DNA of 64,000 bases from Sphingopyxis alaskensis RB2256 (GTDB lineage: Bacteria > Pseudomonadota > Alphaproteobacteria > Sphingomonadales > Sphingomonadaceae): NCBI RefSeq assembly GCF_000013985.1, contig NC_008048.1, positions 2,979,001-3,043,000 of the forward strand, given 5' to 3'. Below are positions 24,081-33,206 of this stretch, piece by piece. The notes beneath the pieces were generated by a model. It saw nothing but the letters and a program-made list of their open reading frames with translations, did not search any database and was not told the DNA's origin. How positions within the stretch are numbered: position 1 is the first letter of the stretch; each line of letters opens with the position of its first letter. The position numbers were made by a program, and so were the translations under genes.

Positions 24081-25940
24081 ATGCACAGCAGCGCAACATT
24101 CGATGTCATCGTCGTTGGCGGTGGACATGCCGGGACCGAGGCTGCCGCGGCCGCGGCGCGGCTGGGCGCGCGGGTGGCGCTGGTCAGTTTCGACCCGACG
24201 CTGATCGGAACGATGTCGTGCAACCCGGCGATCGGCGGGCTCGGCAAGGGCCATTTGATGCGCGAGGTCGACGCGCTCGACGGGTGGATGGCGCGCGCGG
24301 CCGACGCCGCCGCGATCCATTACCGGATGCTCAACGCATCGAAGGGTGCGGCGGTGCAGGGTCCGCGCATCCAGGCCGATCGCAAGCTCTATCGCGCCGC
24401 GATCCAGACGCTGCTGGCAGCGGAGGAGGGGATCACGGTCGTTGCAGGCGAAGCGGCGGCTCTGCGACTATCCAACGGGGGGCGGATCGCAGGACTCGAT
24501 CTCGCCGACGGGACGGCGCTCACGGCGCGCGCGGTTGTGCTCGCGACGGGTACTTTCCTCGGCGGACGACTGTTCCGCGGCGAAGAACGGATGGAGGGTG
24601 GCCGGATCGGCGAAGCGGGGTCGCACCGTCTCGCCGGGCAGCTTCGCGCCGCCCACCTGCCGATGGCGCGGCTCAAGACGGGCACGCCGCCGCGCCTCGA
24701 TGGCCGCACGATCGACTGGGCGCGGTTGCAGGAACAGCCGTCGGATGGCGGACGCTGGACCTGTTCCACGTGGAACAACGCGCGGACGGTGCCGCAGATT
24801 TTCTGCGCAATCACGCGCACCAACGCCGAATCGCACCGGATCATCGCCGAAAACCTGCATCGCTCGCCGCTCTTTACCGGCGCGATCGGTGCGGCGGGGC
24901 CGCGTTATTGCCCGTCGATCGAGGACAAGATCCACCGCTTTGCCGATCGCGACGGGCATCAGGTGTTTCTGGAGCCCGAGGGGCTTGATACGCATCTGGT
25001 CTATCCCAATGGCATTTCGACTTCGCTGCCCGCCGATGTGCAACTGGCGATGCTGCGCACGATCGAGGGGCTGGAGGCGGTCGAGATGGTCGTGCCCGGC
25101 TATGCGGTCGAATATGACCATATCGACCCGCGTGCGCTCGACCGGACGTTGCAGGTGCGCGCGATGCCGGGGGTCTGGTGTGCGGGACAGATCAACGGCA
25201 CGACGGGATATGAGGAGGCCGCGGCGCAGGGGCTGGTCGCGGGCGCCAATGCCGCGCTCGCCGTGCAGGGGCGCGAGCCGCTGATCCTCGACCGGAGCGA
25301 ATCCTATATCGGGGTGATGGTCGACGACCTGGTGTTGCAGGGCGTGACCGAGCCGTACCGGATGCTCACCGCGCGCGCCGAATATCGGCTGCGGCTGCGC
25401 GCCGACAATGCGGCGACCCGGCTGACGCCGAAGGGGATTGCACTGGGGCTGGTGCGGCCGGCGACCGCGGCGCTGTTTGCCAGGAGGATGGCCGAGCGGG
25501 CGCGGGCCGGGGCGCTGCTCGAAGCGCCGGTGGCGACCGCCGATTATGGGGCGATCGGCTTGCCGCTGCCCGGCGACGGGATCGCGCGGCGGCGAATCGA
25601 CCTGTTGCGCTTTCCCGGTGCGACGGTCGAGCGGTTGACGATTCTGGTTCCCGAGATCGAATCGATCGATCGCGCGATCCTGTCCGAAGTCGTCGAAGAT
25701 GCGCATTATGCGCCCTATATCGCGCGGCACGAAGCCGAGCTGCGCGCGCTCGCAGCAAATGAGGCGATCCTGCTCGATCCCGCGCTCGACTATGCCGCGA
25801 TCGGCGGCCTGTCGCGCGAAATGGTCGAGCGGCTGAGCAAGGCACGCCCCGAAACGCTGGGACAGGCGGCGCGAATTGATGGCGTGACGCCCGCGGCGCT
25901 GACGGCGATCATGGTGCATAGCCGGCGGCGCGCGGCCTGA
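24081..25940 (+). CDS. mnmG: tRNA uridine-5-carboxymethylaminomethyl modification enzyme MnmG (GidA)
   Basis: 619 residues. FAD-dependent partner of MnmE. Dinucleotide-binding [23 protein letters not shown] at residues 6-28, then [44 protein letters not shown], and the late [17 protein letters not shown] and [13 protein letters not shown], all family hallmarks. The ATG at 24081 aligns with other family starts; a GTG at 24024 would add 19 residues. A perfect parS palindrome is embedded in the coding sequence at 24772-24787. Confidence 0.96.
   Translation: MHSSATFDVIVVGGGHAGTEAAAAAARLGARVALVSFDPTLIGTMSCNPAIGGLGKGHLMREVDALDGWMARAADAAAIHYRMLNASKGAAVQGPRIQADRKLYRAAIQTLLAAEEGITVVAGEAAALRLSNGGRIAGLDLADGTALTARAVVLATGTFLGGRLFRGEERMEGGRIGEAGSHRLAGQLRAAHLPMARLKTGTPPRLDGRTIDWARLQEQPSDGGRWTCSTWNNARTVPQIFCAITRTNAESHRIIAENLHRSPLFTGAIGAAGPRYCPSIEDKIHRFADRDGHQVFLEPEGLDTHLVYPNGISTSLPADVQLAMLRTIEGLEAVEMVVPGYAVEYDHIDPRALDRTLQVRAMPGVWCAGQINGTTGYEEAAAQGLVAGANAALAVQGREPLILDRSESYIGVMVDDLVLQGVTEPYRMLTARAEYRLRLRADNAATRLTPKGIALGLVRPATAALFARRMAERARAGALLEAPVATADYGAIGLPLPGDGIARRRIDLLRFPGATVERLTILVPEIESIDRAILSEVVEDAHYAPYIARHEAELRALAANEAILLDPALDYAAIGGLSREMVERLSKARPETLGQAARIDGVTPAALTAIMVHSRRRAA
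24772..24787. other. parS-like ParB-binding site 2 (inside mnmG)
   Basis: TGTTCCACGTGGAACA, a perfect 16-bp palindrome. It codes for CSTWN in mnmG, so the site is accommodated within a conserved gene. Confidence 0.8.
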
Positions 25941-25964
25941 ATCGGCGAAGACAGGTTCTGGAAT

Positions 25965-25995
25965 CTCACGCAAAGGCGCAAAGGCGCGAAGAAGG
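25965..25995 (+). repeat. Short direct-repeat segment (CAAAGGCG motif)
   Basis: CGCAAAGGCG occurs twice in tandem, embedded in CTCACGCAAAGGCGCAAAGG and followed by CGCGAAGAAGG. It resembles dispersed repeat fragments seen between sphingomonad genes; only one copy is in this window. Confidence 0.35.
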
Positions 25996-26034
25996 ATGAT
26001 AATCCCGCATCGTGCGGATGGTGGAAAGAACGAT

Positions 26035-26697
26035 GTGAGCGCTGCCGAACTCTTGAAGGATGAACGCGCTGCACGCGGCTGGCTGACGCAGGCGTTTGCG
26101 CCTTCGACCGAACAATGGGCGCAGATCGAGCGCTTTGTCACGATGCTGATTGCCGAGAATGCGAAGCAGAATCTGATCGCCGCGTCGACGATCCCGGCCA
26201 TCTGGGCGCGGCATATTGCCGACAGCGCGCAGTTGCTGGCGCTCGATACGCGTGAGGGCGAGGGACTCTGGATCGACCTGGGCAGCGGGCCGGGGCTTCC
26301 GGGCCTTGTCGTCGCGATTCTGTCGGAGCGGCCGATGCTGCTCGTCGAATCGCGGCGCCGCCGCTGCGATTTCCTGCGCGCGGTTGTGGCCGAGCTGGCG
26401 CTGGACCATGTCGAGGTCGCCGAGGCGCCGCTCGAGCGCGTGGCAACGCGCCCGGCGGCGACGATCAGCGCGCGCGCCTTTGCTCCGCTCGACCGGCTCA
26501 TCGACTTATCCGCGCGTTTTTCCACCGAATCGACGCGCTGGCTGCTGCCAAAGGGGCGAAATGCGGTTAAGGAACTGGCGTTGCTGCCCGAGCCATGGCA
26601 GAGAATGTTTCACGTGGAACAGAGCCGCACCGACGCCGAAAGCGGCATTTTGGTCGGCACGGGGCGTATCGCGCCGAAAAAGCGAGGGAAAGCATGA
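26035..26697 (+). CDS. rsmG: 16S rRNA (guanine-527-N7) methyltransferase
   Basis: 220 residues from GTG 26035, which is preceded by GGAAAG; an in-frame ATG at 25996 lies at the edge of the repeat and is less likely. SAM-binding motif WIDLGSGPGLPGLVVA near residue 82, with NLIAASTIPAIWARHIADSAQL upstream and ISARAFAPLDRLIDL downstream. Stop overlaps the parA start by 4 nt. A parS site lies in its 3' part. Confidence 0.94.
   Translation: MSAAELLKDERAARGWLTQAFAPSTEQWAQIERFVTMLIAENAKQNLIAASTIPAIWARHIADSAQLLALDTREGEGLWIDLGSGPGLPGLVVAILSERPMLLVESRRRRCDFLRAVVAELALDHVEVAEAPLERVATRPAATISARAFAPLDRLIDLSARFSTESTRWLLPKGRNAVKELALLPEPWQRMFHVEQSRTDAESGILVGTGRIAPKKRGKA
26606..26621. other. parS-like ParB-binding site 3 (inside rsmG)
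   Basis: TGTTTCACGTGGAACA, one base from the perfect palindrome. It lies 73 nt before the parA start, in the rsmG coding sequence (reads FHVEQ). Confidence 0.8.
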
Positions 26698-27476
26698 TCC
26701 GCATTGCCGTGGCAAACCAGAAGGGGGGGGTCGGCAAGACGACGACTGCGATCAATCTGGCGACCGCGCTCGCGGCGACGGGCTGGCGGACGCTGATTAT
26801 CGACCTCGACCCGCAGGGTAATGCGTCGACCGGCCTCGGCATCAAGCAGTCGCAGCGCGAATGTTCGAGTTACGAACTGCTGCGCGGCGATGCGGGCGTC
26901 GCCGAATGCGCGATACCGACCGCGGTGCCGCGGCTCGACATCGTCAGCGCGACGGTCGATCTGTCGGGCGCCGAGATCGAACTGATCGAATATCAGGATC
27001 GGCTCCACCGGCTGCAGAAAGCGCTGTCGGGCGCCGAAGCGGGGCAATGGGATATTTGCCTGATCGACTGTCCGCCGTCGCTGGGGATGCTGACCTTGAA
27101 CGCGCTCATCGCCGCCGAATCGCTGATCGTGCCGCTGCAATGCGAATTTTTCGCGCTCGAGGGGCTGAGCCAGCTGCTCACGACGGTCGAGCGCGTGCGC
27201 GAGCGCTTCAACCAGAAACTGTCGATCCTCGGCGTCGCGCTCACCATGTTCGACCGCCGCAACCGGCTGACCGACCAGGTGTCCGACGATGTGCGCGAGG
27301 TGCTGGGGCCGGTGGTGTTCGACACGGTGATCCCGCGCAATGTGCGCCTGTCCGAGGCGCCGAGCCATGGGCTTCCCGCGCTGATCTATGACCATCGCTG
27401 CGCCGGGTCGGCGGCCTATATCGCGCTCGCGCGCGAGATGATCGACCGGCTTCCCGAGATTCGCAAGGCGGCATAA
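26694..27476 (+). CDS. parA: Chromosome partitioning ATPase ParA (Soj)
   Basis: 260 residues. Deviant Walker A motif ANQKGGVGKTTTAINLA at residues 7-23, Walker A' IIDLDPQGNASTGLG and Walker B-type CLIDCPPSLGMLTLNALIAA. Forms DNA-bound gradients that move ParB-parS complexes after origin replication. Starts at ATG 26694 (ATGA overlap with rsmG) and ends directly against the parB start. Confidence 0.96.
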   Translation: MIRIAVANQKGGVGKTTTAINLATALAATGWRTLIIDLDPQGNASTGLGIKQSQRECSSYELLRGDAGVAECAIPTAVPRLDIVSATVDLSGAEIELIEYQDRLHRLQKALSGAEAGQWDICLIDCPPSLGMLTLNALIAAESLIVPLQCEFFALEGLSQLLTTVERVRERFNQKLSILGVALTMFDRRNRLTDQVSDDVREVLGPVVFDTVIPRNVRLSEAPSHGLPALIYDHRCAGSAAYIALAREMIDRLPEIRKAA

Positions 27477-28436
27477 ATGTCTGATAAAAAGGAAGAAAAC
27501 GCCGTAACACCGCCCCGCAAACGCCCATCGGGACTGGGCCGCGGGCTGAACGCGCTGTTCGGCGATGTCGCGGTCGAGGCGCCGGTGCTCGCGACGCCGG
27601 GCGGTGCGGCGCGCGCCGCGCCGGTCGCGGGCGATGCGGTGCAGCATATAGCCGTCGGCGCGATTCGCCCGCTGCCAGGTCAGCCGCGCCGCCATTTCGA
27701 CGAGGCGGCGATCGCCGAACTCGCCGATTCGATCGGCTCGCGCGGCTTGCTGCAGCCGATCATCGTGCGCCGGTCGCCCGATGGTGAGGGTTTCCAGCTT
27801 GTCGCGGGCGAACGCCGCTGGCGCGCGGCGCAGCGCGCGGGGTTGCACCAGATCCCGGCGCTCGTGCGCGAGCTCGACGACGCCGCGACCTATGAGATTG
27901 CGCTCGTCGAAAATATCCAGCGCCAGGATCTGAACGCGATCGAAGAGGCGAGCGCCTATCGCCGGTTGATCGAGGATTTCGGCCATAATCAGGAGGCGCT
28001 GGCGAAGCTGGTCGGCAAGTCGCGCAGCCATGTCGCGAACCTGATGCGCCTGCTCGACCTGCCGCAAGCCGTGCAGGCGCTCGTCGGCGACGGATCGCTC
28101 GCGATGGGGCACGCGCGCGCGCTGATCGGCGCCGACGACCCCGAAGCGATTGCGCGGCGGGTGGTCAGGGACGGGCTGTCGGTGCGCGCGGTCGAGGCGC
28201 TGGTGCGCGCGGGCAAGGAGGGCGGACGCAAGGCGCCGCTCGAATATAAGAGCATCGACGGCGTCGGCGGACGCGACCCCGACATCGTTGCGGTCGAGCG
28301 CCATCTGTCCGAACTGCTCGGCATCGCCGTCGCGATCCAGTATGCGGGCGGCGGCAAGGGTGCGTTGACGCTGAAATTCGCGTCGCTCGACCAGCTCGAC
28401 ATGATCTGCCAGCGGCTGAGCGGCGAGGGCATCTGA
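27477..28436 (+). CDS. parB: Chromosome partitioning protein ParB (Spo0J)
   Basis: 319 residues. N-terminal RPSGLGRGLNALFGD is the ParA-stimulating peptide. The CTPase/ParB domain has QPRRHFDEAAIAELADSIGSRGLLQPIIV and VAGERRWRAAQRAGL, followed by ENIQRQDLNAIEEASAYRRL and the helix-turn-helix LVGKSRSHVANLMRLLDLP. C-terminal dimerisation region FASLDQLDMICQRL. ATG immediately follows the parA stop. Its targets are the three parS-like sites 0.9-3.5 kb upstream. Confidence 0.96.
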   Translation: MSDKKEENAVTPPRKRPSGLGRGLNALFGDVAVEAPVLATPGGAARAAPVAGDAVQHIAVGAIRPLPGQPRRHFDEAAIAELADSIGSRGLLQPIIVRRSPDGEGFQLVAGERRWRAAQRAGLHQIPALVRELDDAATYEIALVENIQRQDLNAIEEASAYRRLIEDFGHNQEALAKLVGKSRSHVANLMRLLDLPQAVQALVGDGSLAMGHARALIGADDPEAIARRVVRDGLSVRAVEALVRAGKEGGRKAPLEYKSIDGVGGRDPDIVAVERHLSELLGIAVAIQYAGGGKGALTLKFASLDQLDMICQRLSGEGI

Positions 28437-28768
28437 TATTTCGGGTCACGCAGCGGCACACGGCACCCGACGATCAAACACTCTCCATCGCTGCGCGAAT
28501 CGAACGGTCGCCGACCCGTTGGCGCGGTGGCTCAAACTGTATCAAGCCGGGTCTTCATGGGCGTGGCGACACCGTTAGTTCCTCCGCATATGAATGCTAA
28601 TCATTTGTTTTACAAAGATTATCATTCGACACGACGGGCAATTCCCAATGCGTTGTTAACCATGATTGCTGGCAAAGCCTGAACGGCTCGGCGCCTAAGA
28701 GGGTCGGCGAATGGGGTGGGATTTCCATTCGGATTTTTGACCATTTACGAGATCAAGGGACCAATCAT
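28437..28768. other. Non-coding gap upstream of the surface-fibre operon
   Basis: 332 nt without a credible gene. The second half is AT-richer (around 28590-28670) and contains TTAACCAT at 28656-28663, identical to a CtrA half-site as known in Caulobacter. It presumably holds the promoter of the DUF4402 gene; no confident -35/-10 pair was found. Confidence 0.4.
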
Positions 28769-29266
28769 ATGCGCACCACTGGAATGAAGCGCGCCCTGCT
28801 GGGCGCCGCGATTGCTGTTTTCGCCATGAACGCCCCGGCGGCGCATGCGGCGACCGCGACGGGGACGGCGACCGCCAAGATCCTGCGCCAGATCACGCTC
28901 ACCAACACCAGCGACCTGCAGTTCGCGACGATCATCAGCGGGGCGACCGCCTCGACCGTTGCGGTATCGACTGCCGGCGCGGCCACCTGTGGCGCGGGGC
29001 TGACCTGTACCGGTACGACGACGGCGGCCAATTTCAACGTGCAGGGCACCGAAGGCGCGGTCGTCGTGGTTGGCGGCGATGCGAATGTGACGCTGAACGG
29101 CTCGCTCGGCGGCACGATGACCTCGACGCTGAGCTATTCGTCGCCGACGATCACGCTCGGCGCGACGGGCGGCAGCTTCCAGGTCGGCGGCACGCTGAAC
29201 GTCGGTGCCAACCAGACGGCGGGCGACTATAGCGGCACGTTCAACGTCACCGCCAACTATCAGTAA
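28769..29266 (+). CDS. DUF4402 secreted protein (candidate surface/fimbrial subunit)
   Basis: 165 residues with a Sec signal peptide (residues 1-27, ending AAHAA). The mature part matches DUF4402: ATATAKILRQITLTNTSDLQFATIISG at the start, Thr/Gly/Ala-rich strands, and the terminal YSGTFNVTANYQ with an alternating beta pattern like pilin subunits. First gene ahead of a PapD-like chaperone and usher-like protein, which suggests it is the exported subunit. A strong terminator follows, so chaperone/usher expression may be lower. Confidence 0.85.
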   Translation: MRTTGMKRALLGAAIAVFAMNAPAAHAATATGTATAKILRQITLTNTSDLQFATIISGATASTVAVSTAGAATCGAGLTCTGTTTAANFNVQGTEGAVVVVGGDANVTLNGSLGGTMTSTLSYSSPTITLGATGGSFQVGGTLNVGANQTAGDYSGTFNVTANYQ

Positions 29267-29308
29267 GGGGGCGGGGGTCGGCGGGCCCCGGTCCGCCGTA
29301 ACGCCAAG

Positions 29309-29339
29309 CGGCCGCCGGGATCGACCCGGCGGCCGTTTT
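29309..29339 (+). terminator. Strong intrinsic terminator after the DUF4402 gene
   Basis: CGGCCGCCGGG (29309-29319) and CCCGGCGGCCG (29325-29335) form a perfect 11-bp stem with a 5-nt loop, followed by TTTTC. It lies 43 nt after the DUF4402 stop and before the chaperone gene. Confidence 0.9.
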
Positions 29340-29469
29340 CATTTGCGCGGTGTGGCCGCAGCGTGGTTAGCAAAATATCAACCATGTTGGGCGAAGCAGG
29401 GGGCGACCAACCGACGGGGGCAAGGACCAGCCAGCCTCCGACACGCCAACGATTGTGGGGATCGTATCC

Positions 29470-30294
29470 ATGCTGCGCCTTTTCAAAGCCTTTCGCCTGC
29501 TTGCCGTGGGCGCGCTCGTCGCGCTGTCCGTGCCTGCGCACGCCGCGGGCGATCTGCTCGTCGCGCCGACGCGCATCATCCTCGACGGATCGCGCGGGAC
29601 CGAGGTTGTGCTGAGCAATATCGGCGCCGAACCCGCGACCTACCGGATCAGCCTCGAGATCAAGCGGATGACCGCCGCGGGCGGGCTCGCCGAAATCGCC
29701 GAAGCCGATGCGAACGACGTCGAAAGGGCGGCGCTGAGCATGATCGCCTTCAGCCCGCGCCGCATCACCCTGCCGCCGAATCAGCCGCAGGTCGTCCGCG
29801 TCGGCGTACGCGTTCCCGAAGGGACGCCGCCGGGTGAGTATCGCGCGCACATGCTGTTCCGCGCGGTGCCCGACGCGGTCGCCGCAACCGCCGCGCCCAA
29901 ACCCGCGAGCGCGGGCGTGTCGATCGCGCTGACGCCGATTTATGGCATCACCATCCCGGTGATCGTGCGCGTCGGCGACCTGGGCGCGGAGGCGGCGATC
30001 GGCAAGGCGTGGGTGAGCGAGAGCGACGAGGGCGCGGCGTTCAATTTCGACCTGACGCGGACGGGCAACCGCTCGGTCTATGGCGATATCGAGGTGACGC
30101 GGCCGGGGGTGGCCGAGCCGCTGCTCGTCGCGCGCGGCATCGCGGTCTATCCCGAAGTCGCCGGGCGCCAGGTGTCGCTGCGCGTGCCCGACGATGTCGC
30201 GGCGAAGCTCAAGGGGCCGGTGCGCATTCGTTATACCGAGGATCGCGAAATCGGCGGCGGCACGATCGACGAGGCCGAGCGGGTGGTGAAGTGA
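29470..30294 (+). CDS. PapD-like periplasmic fimbrial chaperone
   Basis: 274 residues. Signal peptide ends SVPAHAAG. The immunoglobulin-like domain begins LLVAPTRIILDGSRGTEVVLSNIGAEPATYRISLEIKR, and the G1-strand-like motif FSPRRITLPPNQPQVVRVGVR with the following PEGTPPGEYRAHMLF is characteristic of the family. It should hold subunits in the periplasm. Start ATG 29470 is preceded by GGGGA; a GTG 15 nt upstream is rejected. The usher-like gene follows after 31 nt. Confidence 0.88.
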   Translation: MLRLFKAFRLLAVGALVALSVPAHAAGDLLVAPTRIILDGSRGTEVVLSNIGAEPATYRISLEIKRMTAAGGLAEIAEADANDVERAALSMIAFSPRRITLPPNQPQVVRVGVRVPEGTPPGEYRAHMLFRAVPDAVAATAAPKPASAGVSIALTPIYGITIPVIVRVGDLGAEAAIGKAWVSESDEGAAFNFDLTRTGNRSVYGDIEVTRPGVAEPLLVARGIAVYPEVAGRQVSLRVPDDVAAKLKGPVRIRYTEDREIGGGTIDEAERVVK

Positions 30295-30325
30295 GCGGAT
30301 AGGGTAGAGCAGCGCGGACCGGACG

Positions 30326-33124
30326 ATGATCCGTGCGGACCGTTGCCGATGGCTGTCGGCGGTGTTCGCCGCGCTGGCGCTGGTCGGGGCGATGCTCTCC
30401 GCTGGCGCGCAGGCCGTTGAAAAAAAACCACTTTCCATTCCGGGGGAGGGCTGGACGCCGAACGAGGACGACAGCTGGCTGTTCGACATACGCTCGGGCC
30501 GGTATCGGCTTGGCGACGGGGTGCGAGGGTATCAGACGCCGCAGGGGATTTGCGTCGACCTCGGCGATGTCGTGCTCGCACTCGACCTCGCGGTGCGCGT
30601 CGACAAGAAGTTGCGCCGCGCAACCGGCTGGGTGTTCGACGAGCGGCGCAGCCTGACAATCGACCGCGAGACGGGCGAGGTGCAGGCGGGGAGCGCGCGG
30701 TATCGCCTCGACGCGACGACGATCCGCGACACCGCGGCGGGCTGGTGCGTCGATCTGGACAGCCTGAACCAGTGGCTCGGCGTGCCGCTCGCGGCTGATC
30801 TGTCAAACGCGGTGCTGCGCGTCGACAGCAAGGACAAGCTGCCCTTCCAGCTCGCCGCCGAACGCCGCGCACGCGCCGCCGCGATCCGCCCGCAGGCGAG
30901 CTTCGACCTCGCCAGCCTGCCGCAGGCGGCGCGGCCGTACCAGGCGTGGGCAACCCCCGCGGTCGATGTCGTCGCTTCGGCGGGCGCGGCGTCGGACAAG
31001 CGCGGCGGTTCCCATGTGCAGGCGCGCTACGAGATTTTCGCGGCGGGCGAGCTTGCGGGTCAGAGTTTCGACGCGCGGCTGTCGTCGGACAATGAGGGCG
31101 TGCCCGACAGCCTGAGGATGCGGCTTTATCGCACCGATCCGCAGGGGCAGCTGCTCGGACCGCTGAAGGCAACGCATTATGGCGTCGGCGACGTGAGCCT
31201 GCTCTCGACGGGGATCGTCGCCGCGTCGGCGGCGGGGCGCGGCGCGGTGATGACCAACCGCCCCGTCGAGCGACCCGACGCCTTCGACAAGACCGATTTT
31301 CGCGGCGACCTGCCCGCGGGCTGGGACGCCGAGCTGTATCGCAACGGCCAGCTGCTCGCTTTCACGACGCCGACCGGCGACGGCCGCTACGAGTTTATCG
31401 ACGTGCCGCTGCAATATGGTGCCAACCGCTTCGAGATCGTGCTCTATGGCCCGCAGGGGCAGATCCGCCGCGAGATCCGGCAGGTTCAGGTCGGCATGGA
31501 TTCGATCCCGCCGCAACAGACCTGGTATTGGGCGGGTTTCGCGCAGGAGGACACCGATCTTTTCAGTTTCGCCAACCGGCGGCGCGGAGCATTCCATCGC
31601 GGCTGGCGCGGGTCGCTGGGGATCGAGCGCGGGCTCGACACGCGCACGTCGATCGCGGCCCACGCGCACAGCCTGCTGATCGAAAATGTTCGCCGCAACT
31701 ATGGCGAGCTAGCGCTGCGCCGCTCGATCGGGGCGACCCTGCTCGAAATCGGCGTGGCGCAGGCTGATGACGGCGGCGGCGCGGCGCGGGCGAGCTGGCT
31801 CGCCAACTTTGGCGAAACCTATCTCCGCGCCGACGCGATGCGCGGCTGGGGCGGGTTTGTGTCCGATCGATTCGTTAACAATATCAATGCGATCACATCG
31901 CTCTCGCTCGATCAGTCGGTCAAGCTGGGGCGCACGATGCTGCCGCTGCATTTCGACCTGCGCCATGTCGAGCGCCGCTCGGGGTTCGACAGCCTCGAGG
32001 CGAGCGCGCGCGCGTCGGCGACCTTCCGCGCGCTGACCTTCACCGGCCAGCTCGACTGGAGCCGGACGAAGGCGCCCGTCGGCCCCGACCCGCCCGACAA
32101 TCTGACCGCCAGCCTGCTCGCCAACGCGCGCATCGGGCGTGTTCGCGTCAGGGGGGAGGCGCGCCTTGCGCTGGCGGGTGACGGCGGCGATACGCGCCTG
32201 GCGCTGATCGGCGAGTGGGCGGCAGGCGCCGATGCCGAATGGCGCGCCGAACTCGGTTATGACCGCGGCCTCGCGCGGGCCCGTGCGGGCCTTGGTTATA
32301 CACGCCGTTTCGATAAATTGCAGCTGAGCGGCTTTGGCGAAGTCGCGAGCGATGGCTCGGTCGCGGCGTCGCTGTCGCTCGCATTCAGTTTCGGGCCGAA
32401 AAGCGGCGGCGGTTGGCGCGTGTCGAGCGAGAAGCTCGCGAGTCGCGGCCAGGTGATCGCCGAGGTGTGGATGGACGAGAATGGCGATGGCGTGCGCCAG
32501 GCGCACGAAGCCGCGCTGCCGGGCGTGCCGCTGACCGCCGGCCATGCGCGCGCCGACGCCGCGACCGACGCCGCTGGGCAGGGGACGATCGACGGACTCG
32601 AACCCTTTCGTCCGGTGCTCATCGGCATCGATGCGGGCAGCCTGCCCGACCCCTATGTCCAGCCCGCGCTGCCGGGGGTCGTCGTCACGCCGCGGCCGGG
32701 GGTCGCGACGCGCGCTCGGCTGCCGATGACCGCCGCTGGCGAGATCGAGGGCATCGCGCGCCGCGACGGCGGCAACCCGGTCGAGGGGCTGCTCGTCGAG
32801 CTGATCGACGCCGAAGGCCGCGTGCGCGCGGCGACGGTGACCGAATTCGACGGCTATTTCCTGTTCGAAGGCGTGGCGTACGGGCGTTACAGGCTGCGAC
32901 CGAGCAAGGCGTCGGCGGCGGCGTTGCGGCTCGACGCCCGGTTTACGATAGATGCGGCGCCGGGCAAGGCGACCCCGCGCGTGCGGCTGGGCACGCTGAT
33001 GCTGAAACCGGCGCGGCGCGCGATTGTGGCGGGGGATGACGATGAGAAGCGCGATCGCCACCCGCTCAACGCAACAATGTTACCAGCGCGTCCCATTCGC
33101 CATCCACCCTCCGCCAGCCCATAA
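30326..33124 (+). CDS. Usher-like outer-membrane protein with C-terminal carboxypeptidase-regulatory-like domain
   Basis: 932 residues. Signal peptide to about residue 30 (LSAGAQA). An N-terminal domain (30-190) precedes a long beta-rich region (about 215-690), with YGVGDVSLLSTGIVA, PTGDGRYEFIDVPLQYGANRFEIVLYGPQGQIR and KLQLSGFGEVASDGSVAASLSLAFSF recalling usher/intimin-like barrels. VWMDENGDGVRQAHEAALPGVPLTAG (from ~711) looks like an SdrD-B-type repeat, and EGIARRDGGNPVEGLLVELIDAEG (from ~807) with FDGYFLFEGVAYGRYRLRPS is a carboxypeptidase-regulatory-like beta sandwich. It does not show classic FimD motifs. Likely exports the DUF4402 subunit with the upstream chaperone. Confidence 0.75.
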   Translation: MIRADRCRWLSAVFAALALVGAMLSAGAQAVEKKPLSIPGEGWTPNEDDSWLFDIRSGRYRLGDGVRGYQTPQGICVDLGDVVLALDLAVRVDKKLRRATGWVFDERRSLTIDRETGEVQAGSARYRLDATTIRDTAAGWCVDLDSLNQWLGVPLAADLSNAVLRVDSKDKLPFQLAAERRARAAAIRPQASFDLASLPQAARPYQAWATPAVDVVASAGAASDKRGGSHVQARYEIFAAGELAGQSFDARLSSDNEGVPDSLRMRLYRTDPQGQLLGPLKATHYGVGDVSLLSTGIVAASAAGRGAVMTNRPVERPDAFDKTDFRGDLPAGWDAELYRNGQLLAFTTPTGDGRYEFIDVPLQYGANRFEIVLYGPQGQIRREIRQVQVGMDSIPPQQTWYWAGFAQEDTDLFSFANRRRGAFHRGWRGSLGIERGLDTRTSIAAHAHSLLIENVRRNYGELALRRSIGATLLEIGVAQADDGGGAARASWLANFGETYLRADAMRGWGGFVSDRFVNNINAITSLSLDQSVKLGRTMLPLHFDLRHVERRSGFDSLEASARASATFRALTFTGQLDWSRTKAPVGPDPPDNLTASLLANARIGRVRVRGEARLALAGDGGDTRLALIGEWAAGADAEWRAELGYDRGLARARAGLGYTRRFDKLQLSGFGEVASDGSVAASLSLAFSFGPKSGGGWRVSSEKLASRGQVIAEVWMDENGDGVRQAHEAALPGVPLTAGHARADAATDAAGQGTIDGLEPFRPVLIGIDAGSLPDPYVQPALPGVVVTPRPGVATRARLPMTAAGEIEGIARRDGGNPVEGLLVELIDAEGRVRAATVTEFDGYFLFEGVAYGRYRLRPSKASAAALRLDARFTIDAAPGKATPRVRLGTLMLKPARRAIVAGDDDEKRDRHPLNATMLPARPIRHPPSASP

Positions 33125-33206
33125 ACCCGGCGCCCTGTTAACCAGTTTTTATCCATGATTGGCCACAGCGGGGGTGCGCATGAATTTGCCTGTGGGGAAC
33201 AATCGA

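Noticed and set aside
24468..26525. 685-residue open frame opposite mnmG and rsmG
   Set aside because: Antisense to two conserved genes and biased in composition; no domain seen.
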